A stretch of 64,000 nt of DNA, taken from Grifola frondosa. Lineage: Eukaryota; Basidiomycota; Agaricomycetes; Polyporales; Grifolaceae. The position numbers and the translations under genes were made by a program. The DNA is taken from NCBI GenBank assembly GCA_001683735.1, contig LUGG01000023.1, positions 930,001 to 994,000 on the forward strand, written 5' to 3'. Positions 56,087 through 64,000 of this stretch are shown piece after piece. Below the pieces are notes generated by a model. It was not told the origin of the DNA and did no database searches. It was given only the letters and a program-made list of their open reading frames with translations. Every line of letters begins with the position of its first letter. Position 1 is the first letter of the stretch.

Positions 56087-56440
56087 CCGCCACAGAAGTG
56101 CGCTCATTCCTTCAGCTCGACCACGAGCGATTCATTGACTTTGCTCTGCTACTTGGGACGAATTTCTCACAATGAATCAAGAACGTCGGCCCCCACTTGT
56201 TCTCAAATTTATTCGTGAGTACGGCTCGATCGAGCGCTTACTTGCCCCACGTCCTACATCACGCCTATCCAGCTCAAGTTAGCCTCGTATCCCAGACATT
56301 ACCACCATTAATACCCGACGCGAAGCTCCTCACACCAGGGAAGGGTGACGAAGAGGAAGTCGCGCAGGCATCGTAACACAAGATTGGGAAGTCGGGAACT
56401 ACTTCGATAATCGACGATGATGACCAAGCCCAGCTTCTAA
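56087..56440 (+). pseudogene. Fragment of the XPG-like gene (3' end)
   Basis: Begins at the equivalent of SAAEVRSFLQLD and reads TEVRSFLQLDHERFIDFALL with LLGTNFSQ, then a stop codon where the source has Arg (FSQRIKN). The rest matches the source with several indels. It has no N-region or I-region and cannot code a nuclease. Confidence 0.85.
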
Positions 56441-56770
56441 TCTCGGACCATCTAATTCGTGGCTCGTATTTCCGACGCGATCATCAGCATTCTCCATATG
56501 CATCACACGTTCTGGCTGGCTGGCTGTCTATTCTATCGTTTTACACCGAATTAACTGATTATCTATGAAACTACTGTTAGGACGGATTTTGCCATGCTCA
56601 GATAAGGAATACTTTTCGACTTTAGTGGATGCCGTATATTTGACTCGGATATGTTTGGTTTAAGATCATTCCGCAGATACATCCAGCGCAGGAAATGCAA
56701 GCACAGTACAAATCTGTATGCGTTCGAATTGACGTGGGTCAGTAGCATATACATCCATCTATGATACTCT

Positions 56771-57551
56771 TTATATCCTGCTGTCTTCAATAGATACAGG
56801 TATCAGCCTATACGGCACACTCTCTGCCCAGCTAACCCACTCCTTTCCGAAAGACTTCCTCAGCACTTTATCCTCCGTCGGCGTCCGCTTGACCAGGTTC
56901 ACCAACGTATACACAGTCCACGCCGTCCAAGCATACCCGCACTCTTGCAGAGCTCCCCCGTACACTCCATGAGCCATGTGCCTCCGCTTGCATGACAGAG
57001 AAATGTCCCACCGAGCCTATAATGAGGCCAATGTAGCTTGGGTGCCGCACTACACCGTACGGTCCGCTTGTTACGAGTCGGTGGTTGTTGCGGAGTGCCA
57101 ATTCGTAGGTAAAGAACCTCCCCAACGTGCGATAGCACTGGATACGAATAAATCCCCCAGCGCCCCGAGCATGCAACCTAACACAAAGGTACGCGAGATT
57201 CTGAGTCGACTTTCTGAACCGGGTTCGACAACAAGAGCCGAAAGGACCCGTCGTCCAAGTTCGAAGGAGGGATTAGCTCGTGCAAGGAGCACGGCGACTT
57301 CGCACAGGCTGCCCGCCCAAACGACTAGCTGCGAAGCATTGTTACTATCCATATTGCGTACGCGCGATGGGGTAACTGCATACATACTTTCGCCACCCCG
57401 AGACCGATTTCAACGTCTTCACGACGATGGGCTCCCCAAAAGGATCATCCTTTACAAGCTCATCGGGTTGAGGCGGAGGTACCGGAGGTGTTGTAGAGAT
57501 GTGGTTGAAGAGTGCGGCAAGGAGGACGAAGGGGACCTTGACTAGGGACAT
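56771..57551 (-). pseudogene. Isoprenylcysteine methyltransferase-like, copy 2 (frame-broken)
   Basis: Duplicate of the 257-aa gene at 28.9-29.7 kb. The pieces MSLVKVPFVLLAALFNHI, MDSNNASQLVVWAGSLCEVA, GGFIRIQCYRTLGRFFTYEL with RHPSYIGLIIGSVG, and LVNLVKRTPTEDKVLRKSFG are all recognisable but lie in different frames. Breaks fall after VSGWRK (about 57390), after CMLGALG (about 57160) and after GSVG (about 57010). The C-terminus also differs (RLIPVSIEDSRI). Confidence 0.85.
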
Positions 57552-58015
57552 TGTGGTGTGTCCAGAACGAACGCAGCATACGCTTCGTATGGCAGCGGTG
57601 GATATTTATTGCCTCAGGCTCAGCGGAATCTATGTTTACACTTCTTGTCTTGTGCTCTTACAGGTCTTCTGTTCGCAAAAGCCATCGCTTCCATCCCGAG
57701 ACCTGCTTTCTCATCCACCGTCTTGCCGAAGACTATCACCATAACCGCTCCTTTTTCTTGTTCTATACGGAGAATGCAGCACTGCATGCACTAGACGGAC
57801 TGACACGAGACCACGAACCACCCGGGAAGACCTCCGGCTTGCCTTTTTATCTTGTGGCGACACAGTCCAATCCTGCAACGAAGTCCCTTAAACTGTAAGT
57901 TCTAGTATTACAACTACACCTCCTGACACTCCTGTCATTTTCCGGACGCATGCCCTGCCCCCGCCCCTCTCTGTCTTAAGTCGGCATCCCCCTCAGATCT
58001 CACTCAATTCTGTCT

Positions 58016-59660
58016 CCACTGCTTAGAGACTCTGCATGACCCGAGAGCTCGGAAGGTGCAGCATGTGATGGTCCTCGTATTGGGTATGTCCATTCACATG
58101 TAAAAATGAACCTGTATTTGTGCCTGATACAGGATCAGAAAGCATTCATAATAGAGAGACGCATTCCTCAATTCCGACCCGCTCGGCTTGTTTCGCTTCA
58201 TCACATTCCACCTGCGACTCCGCAAGGACACCGATAAATGTCTGAGAGTGTCACAGTTCAACTTCAACAAATTCCGTGAGGCAGTGGCAGCTAACAAGAT
58301 GAATTGGACAAAGCCGATGCAAGTAGATGGTCTGTTCGATGTCGGGTAGATGTGTCGCCTTGTTGCCCTTCGTGTTGTTGTATCTTATGTCTGTCCTTAT
58401 GTTAGTATTAGTCGTTGCGGAATACAGCTCAAGTGCCTAGCAGTCGCGAAGGTCGTGTATACCAAACTGTCACCCCTGTAATCACTTTGCCGACATATAC
58501 ACCCGACTCGCGACCTGGCTTGTCGTGGTCCGTCTAGACGTCGCTTTCAACATCTTATTCTATCAATGCACCGACGGTACGGGTTTGCTGACTTCTGTCT
58601 GATTATGTGCATCTCCATCCAAGCTCCCCAGATCAGTTTAGACGATGCGCGTGAAGATATTACATCCGACGAAGTAATATAGGTCGCCAGTCCCAGAAGT
58701 TGCAAGAGTGAGGAAGGGCTCTCGACACCTGGCACGACTCGTTTTGTAGGAACATGGAAGGAATATTCGCAGACATTGCCGCGTTACCGGTACGCCGGCC
58801 GGGGAACAGTAAAAGCCAACCAAGCGGAGGATCAATAATATATATTAGCCGGACGGAGAAGTGGTGAATATATCTCGACATGGTCGTCAACTTCATCATG
58901 ATCATCGTACCGCAATAAGTTCTCAGACCCACGTCGGCAACGAGCGTGATCCCGAAGACGCGCTATTCGACCAACCGGCCGAGAGATCAGGAGCACACGG
59001 AAAGGGGAGTTTCGGCAGCCACAGAGATGCGAGCACAGCAGGAAGGGCATCCTTGTCCTATGTCATCCTGAAGCTGTCACGCTATGATAAAAGATCATAT
59101 TGCTACTGACGGGTGTAAGAGTCGCGTTCACCCGGAATGTGGACGCGAACATAGGTTCAGGCCCGGTCGATCAGAATGGCAGCTCCAAGTCTCTTGGAGG
59201 ACCTTCGTGAGAGAGCTTTAGCCGACTGAAGAATTATTGCAGAAACATGGCTAGAGAAAGGACGTTGCTGTGAGTCTAATCTGCCTAGCTGTTCTTACAT
59301 ATCGCTGAGACCGTCTCTATTGAGGTCTCAGCATGTTTGCGGCTGCTTGGGGACATCGCACGGAGGAATAAAGCATCTAATATGGTAAAAATCGAAAGCC
59401 ATGCGGAAAGTGCCGTGCCTGTACCTTGCATTGGCTACAGTCTTAAAATAAAAAACAACATGCACAAGCACCTGGTTGATATTTCGAAATTACAATTGAG
59501 TTCATAGACACGACAAACGAGAGCAGCGAACTGGGGCAAAAATCGGATGTGCGCTTGAGCTGAACGATCACCACATAATGCGGCATCACTAACCAGTAAA
59601 GACAATGCAGGACAGCATCAAACGAGCACCCATTCCCAATATATCAGCATAACTGAGGTT
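58016..59660. other. Intergenic, no supported gene
   Basis: About 1.6 kb. Short frames on both strands, none with a recognised domain. Confidence 0.4.
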
Positions 59661-60498
59661 CTACCTAACGCCCCTACGTGAGGCTCGGGGAGTCCACGAC
59701 TGAGGTTCGTCAATAGGCTTCGCTGACCACGGTCCATCCACCTTCGATTGGTCGGGCGCTCGAGAAGGTCTCTCGGCATTGGAACGCGATTCAACTTCGG
59801 TATCAGACGATGTATCTTCTTCAAGGTGGACGTCCGGGATGTCCGGAACCTGGGGTGATTCAACGAGCGCCTGGGAAGCTGCATGTTGAGACGCAGCAAT
59901 GTGATGTTGCGCGGCCTCCTCTCTATCGCGGGCTTCAATCATGGCAACCCGAACGAGGATGTTCCGTTGACGCTCAAGGTCCGTGTGCAACTCCTGCGCG
60001 GCAGTGTGTTAAAAAGACATATCAAACGGTAGTATGGACAATGTACCTCGAGGGTTGGTGGGTGATGTCTTGTGTGCGTGAGCCACGACGTCCACTGCAC
60101 TGACGATTTATTCATTGGGGTGAGTCCACCAAAATGACGGAGTGAAAGGTTACCTGGGAGTCTCTTTGAACCCGAGACGAAATCCGATATTTCATGGCCA
60201 TGCTTGTATTTCACTACTCGCCTGGTTCTTCGTGGGTCTTTTAAACGTTAGGATGAAGGAAGCAACCTAGGGATAATTATACCCACCACCTGAGACACCA
60301 GGATACTCAAAGAAACGATTCCCTGAGCAGATTTAATATTAGCGTGGAAGAAGTAGCAACGCGGCATCGGTAAACCACCTTCAAGGTCCCGACCCACAAG
60401 ATGCGTCTACATGACTTGGTTAAGCCACTCTGATATTGAAGTAAATCGCAACTCACAGGTCTTCTCAGGCTCTGCCATAGACGACTTAAGAAAGACAT
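59661..60498 (-). CDS. NDUFAF2: NDUFAF2-like (mimitin) complex I assembly factor
   Basis: Mitochondrial assembly factor of NADH:ubiquinone oxidoreductase, related to the 17.2-kDa subunit. Six minus-strand exons starting at 60498 (MSFLSRLWQSLRRP, exon 60498-60457). They join as THLVGRDLEGNRFFEYPG, then DPRRTRRVVKYKHGHEISDF, VQWTSWLTHTRHHPPTLEEL, and HTDLERQRNILVRVAMIEAR with DREEAAQ. The GRDLEGNRFFEYP and VQWTSWL.H.R..PPT blocks are family hallmarks. The C-terminal third is acidic and low-complexity. All junctions keep frame. Some exons are very short (about 28-30 nt). Head to head with RPN3. Confidence 0.9.
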
Positions 60499-60743
60499 GT
60501 TGAGACAAACATACTGATTAACGCAAGTTGGATCCCGTTTGCAATTGGTCTCCGAGAGTCTAACTTCAACTGTGAAACTTGAATCGGAGTCTTGTGCATA
60601 TAAACTGAATCAATATTTTTAACCTCCGATAGTTACTCAAGTAAAACCTCTGGGAACGAGCCTAGTGAGCGTCAGACTTGTAGAACGCGATACCGCGACG
60701 CGTCATCTCCTGTATTGACTGAACTACTCTCATCGCCTCCACT
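60499..60743. promoter_or_regulatory. Shared upstream region of NDUFAF2-like and RPN3
   Basis: 245 bp between divergent start codons. Contains TATAAA at 60599-60604 on the plus strand and CAATTGG near 60542, which reads CCAAT on the minus strand. Which gene each serves is not known. Confidence 0.45.
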
Positions 60744-62482
60744 ATGGCCGACGTCGAAATGAAGCCCGTAGACGAGAAGACAGAGCAGGAGCGGGAGGAG
60801 AAGAAAGAAGAGAAACCATCTCCCGCTTCTCCCGTGGCTGAAATCAAGGCCAATATCGCGCTCATCGAGAGAGCTGTCTCGACACTCGAACCTCGCTTCG
60901 CGCATCGCGTTCTGCGGTCCCTAACTTCCCTTCGCAAACGGTTAGATGACAAGGTGCTGCGAGATGCTGTCGAAGAGGTCTACATTACCGGTACGAATTA
61001 TCCAAGGTTTATCAAGTGTGCGCTGAGCCCATACCGTATAGATTCGCCAACGAAGAAATCACTTCTGTCATGGCTGCCTGCTGCATCAACTTCTGAACTG
61101 TCTATGGATGTAGACGCTGTCCCTACACCTTCCAAACAAACACCGCCCGAACCCGTGCCCGAATGCGATATCTATTTCCGCCTCCTCATCTTGCACCACC
61201 TGCTAACATCCCCAAGTAACTATCCGAAAGCCATGGAGCTCGCCCACCAGACTGTCGAGAAAATGCAGACTCTCAACCGGAGAAGCATGGATCCCATCGC
61301 CGCTAAGATCTGGTATGCAGTGGAACGGACATACGAGCTTAGCGGAGAACTTGCGGACGCTCGACCGTGCGTGCCTCTCTATGTATGACAGTGACCTACA
61401 GCTCACAGTCTACGCAGGCTCTTCCTCGCCGCCCAGCGCACTGCCTCCCTTCGTCATGATGACGAGACGCAAGCATCGCTCATCAATCGCCTCTTGCGCA
61501 GCTACCTCCATTACAGCTTGTATGACCAGGCGGACAAGCTCGTTTCCAAAACATCGTTTCCCACCTCCGCAGGCAACCCCCAGTTCGCACGATACCACTA
61601 CTACCTCGGTCGCATAAAGGCCGTGCAGCTAAACTACACTGCGGCACATACGACGCTGCAGCAGGCAATTCGCCGCGCGCCATCAGCAAAGACCGCACCA
61701 GGGTTCTATCAAGCGGTGCATAAGTTGTCCGTGGGGTGGAGTTGCTTATGGGCGATATCCCCGAGCGAAGCCTGTTCCGGCACCCGGTACTAGAGAAGGC
61801 GTTGAGCGGATACTTCGACATTGTCAAGGGTGAGTTGCACACACGTCTATTCATTCGCTTCCTCAGGTGAGACGCGTACTCACGCGTGTGACGGCAGCGG
61901 TGCGCAACGGTTCATTATCACAGTTTCAGGCGAAGCTCTCGAAGCACGCAACGCAGTTCGAGGCGGACAAGACGTACACGCTGATTGTACGGCTACGCCA
62001 GAACGTCATCAAGACGGGCATCCGGCGGCTCTCGCTCTCATACTCACGCATCGCCCTGCGCGACATCTGCGTGAAATTACATCTCGACTCGGAGGAGGAC
62101 GCGGAGTATATCGTCGGGAAGGCGATCCGGGACGGCGTCATCGAGGGCCGCATCGTGCACGAGCGGGGTTGGATGGAGTGCGGTGGCCAGAAGAGTGGAT
62201 ATGGCCCTGAGGTGAGCGACGTGTTTGGACGCCGCATCGCTTACTGCCTGGAGCTGCACAATCAGAGTGTTAAGGTGAGTCGAACTGCATATATTCACGT
62301 TTTTCATTTTGCTGATGGATGTGGACCATTCACAGGCAATGCGGTATCCGCTCAACGCGCATCGGAAAGAGATCGCTGCAGCGGAAGGCGCGCGCGAGCG
62401 GGAGAAGGAGCTTGTAAAAGAGATAGAGGAAGGTGGTGATGTTGAGGACGAGGACGGTCCTGATGTTGGCGAGGGCTTCTAG
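60744..62482 (+). CDS. RPN3: 26S proteasome regulatory subunit Rpn3 (one frame break)
   Basis: PCI-domain subunit of the 19S lid (PSMD3 in animals). Exons 60744-61366, 61418-61829, 61898-62274 and 62337-62482. The N-terminus is acidic/basic low complexity, then [40 protein letters not shown] and [20 protein letters not shown] with [18 protein letters not shown]. The PCI part has [58 protein letters not shown] and [19 protein letters not shown]. One base is missing near 61731-61737 (GTGGGGTGGAG where GTGGTGGTGGAG would restore KLSVVVELL). With it restored the exon phases fit exactly, giving about 519 aa, normal for Rpn3. The gene is essential in fungi, so a sequence error is likely. Confidence 0.95.
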
Positions 62483-62787
62483 CGGCTTCTTCTGTGCCGA
62501 GCATGCTCTGGACGCAATGATGCTTGTGTGATTAGGCTAGTTGAATGTGGACTTTGTCGGGATTGACAACACGAGAACGACAGCTGCCGATGCCTGCCCG
62601 GTGTTACTAGCTTCAGGAATGATTGAACAGACGTAAAGTCTGCTAGGACAGGACCCAAGACCGGAGCTTGAGATTTATTGCAGCATTATTACCGCTACAA
62701 GACAGTCAGACTTTCACAAATCAATTTCTCCAGCCTGTGAAACATGCTCGAGCGTCCAGACCGCCACACCTAGCTACAGGCATCATA
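62483..62787. other. 3' flank of RPN3
   Basis: No gene seen. Confidence 0.35.
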
Positions 62788-63009
62788 TCATCCACAGTCC
62801 AAGCACAAGCGGAGAGCCGAAGTGATCGTTAATGCCAATGCCACATTGATGAAAAACGCCACAAGAAAATAAGTAGCGCCAGAACGCAGAACAACCACAT
62901 CGAGAGACTGCAGAAGAACGCCCGTCAATGTGTCCGTCGGAGTCGCTTCCATAGCCTGAGATAGTTCTGTATATGCCCTCAGGAGGGAGCTAGTTGCCGA
63001 CTCATCCAT
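62788..63009 (-). other. Possible C-terminal fragment of a fungal membrane protein
   Basis: A 73-codon frame ending VVLRSGATYFLVAFFINVAL and a further hydrophobic stretch. The pattern of a loop, LR.G..YF, then a hydrophobic helix recalls the last helix of the large DUF6533-type membrane family of basidiomycetes. Upstream exons are not recognisable, so this is weak evidence. Confidence 0.25.
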
Positions 63010-64000
63010 GGCGGCAAACGCATATAAGTCGTCTTATCGGCGCAGACGACAACATTATCGAGCGGGAGAGAAAGTAAGCTTTGCCACGAACGTCCTAGAC
63101 TGTTGGAGCGGCAGGGAGCATCGCCACGATCCGCCGGGCAGTCTCTAATGAGTGTCCTTCGCACGCAACGCCAAAAGGTAGCCGGGATGGCAATGTGATT
63201 TTCACAGATGAGACAGTAGTGAGCACCTCGACGAGCACGAGTCCTTCCGAAAGGTTGCACGCGCATACAGACACTGCAGGGTGCGAGCCGATATGCCCGT
63301 GTCAAACGGGCACACCCGGGTTACACAATGTGATCAGTGCGGCAGTTCTGAAAACCATTTTGATCATCTATGAACGCCGCAGATGCGAAGGTGGCTCACC
63401 CCGCTACGACACAGCGCATTAATGTAGAGTGATTACCCCGGAAAGGAGGCAGGCGTGATCATCATGCATTCGAGATCATGACATGATAAATTGCCGGCCC
63501 GACATAACTTTGCTCTGAGTGTTCCGTATATTTGCCCCCCAGAGAGAGATGACAATTGTGATAGGCACGATTACCCGCCGACGTCAAAATCCATTGCGAT
63601 GAAAATTACAGATGGCCAAGTTCGGGCCATAGTTTCAAGAAATGCCACCTATGTCAGCTGTTGCAGAGTGTCAATTCATCGAACGATAAAAATGACAAAC
63701 GCTGCAAGGAGGAAGCATTGACTGCCGCAGCGTCGTTGCGCGCGACGACACTGCTGACATCTGCATGCACACAAGGCGGATGAGGAAGTCTCTAGGAAAC
63801 GAATGAATTAGTAGGATAGAAACGAGACACTGAGCGGATGATGAAGACACAAATATGACGTGACCCCCGAGCCGAGAGAAGACATCAAACCCGTCAGTCG
63901 AAGACGGATTGATGAGTGCACGATCGATGTAGCACCAGCGTCCATTGGTACATTGTGAGATAGCAAGGGACAGAGACTTGCTGATCCGACGAGGAGGCAG
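63010..64000. other. No supported gene to the window end
   Basis: Short frames only on both strands. A gene starting outside the window cannot be excluded. Confidence 0.35.

Larger units (their letters stand above)
56086..58015. repeat. Segmental duplication, copy 2 (decayed)
   Basis: Collinear with 28125-30062 in the same orientation: end of the XPG-like gene, spacer, methyltransferase gene, its upstream region and the pyrimidine-rich stretch. Many substitutions and small indels are spread along its length. The left edge falls inside a coding exon, so the copy arrived as a fragment. Confidence 0.88.

Overview
The window looks like nuclear DNA from an Agaricomycete (basidiomycete fungus), possibly a polypore. 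Genes carry many short introns (mostly about 45-70 nt, GT..AG, with CTGAC/CTAAC-type branch sites). The recognisable proteins are fungal: a P450, the mitochondrial factor Rrg9, an Afi1-type polarity protein and metacaspases. The species call is inference.

Layout. 0.7-3.0 kb: a secreted type-B carboxylesterase (minus). 3.5-4.6 kb: an ALYREF/Yra1-type mRNA-export adaptor (minus). 5.6-6.5 kb: a KEN-box protein. 7.4-8.8 kb: a PAQR/haemolysin-III receptor. 11.2-13.2 kb: a cytochrome P450. 13.5-17.2 kb: two divergent pairs, RRG9/coactosin and GNAT acetyltransferase/beta-NAC. 17.8-20.4 kb: first member (A) of a WW-like plus multi-membrane-segment family. 21.1-28.5 kb: coatomer alpha and an XPG/FEN1-like nuclease, head to head. 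28.9-29.7 kb: an isoprenylcysteine methyltransferase-like protein. 31-33 kb: metacaspase 1. 33.4-36.4 kb: AFI1. 36.8-37.4 kb: an unknown gene. 37.4-40 kb: gene-poor DNA with an inverted repeat. 40-41.7 kb: metacaspase 2. 42.1-43.4 kb: a foldback element and a hAT remnant with intact ends and target-site duplication. 43.7-55.8 kb: family members B, C and D, with two tandem small-protein paralogs between B and C. 56.1-58 kb: a decayed copy of the 28.1-30.1 kb segment. 59.7-62.5 kb: an NDUFAF2-like complex I assembly factor head to head with proteasome RPN3.

Two kinds of neighbourhood alternate. Housekeeping blocks (13-17, 21-28.5 and 59.7-62.5 kb) hold single-copy genes, several in divergent pairs with short shared upstream regions. 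The 28-58 kb block is dominated by duplicates: two metacaspases, three copies of the WW-like/membrane family (a fourth at 18-20 kb), two tandem small genes, two copies of a methyltransferase segment, and transposon remnants.

A recurrent feature is one- or two-base reading-frame breaks inside genes that otherwise align well to their family from end to end (carboxylesterase, ALYREF, KEN protein, coatomer alpha, XPG-like, RPN3, family copy D). Because coatomer alpha and Rpn3 are normally essential and single copy, sequence or assembly error is the first explanation to test; copy D and methyltransferase copy 2 are better candidates for real pseudogenes. Exon boundaries were assigned by eye from splice sites and frame continuity.
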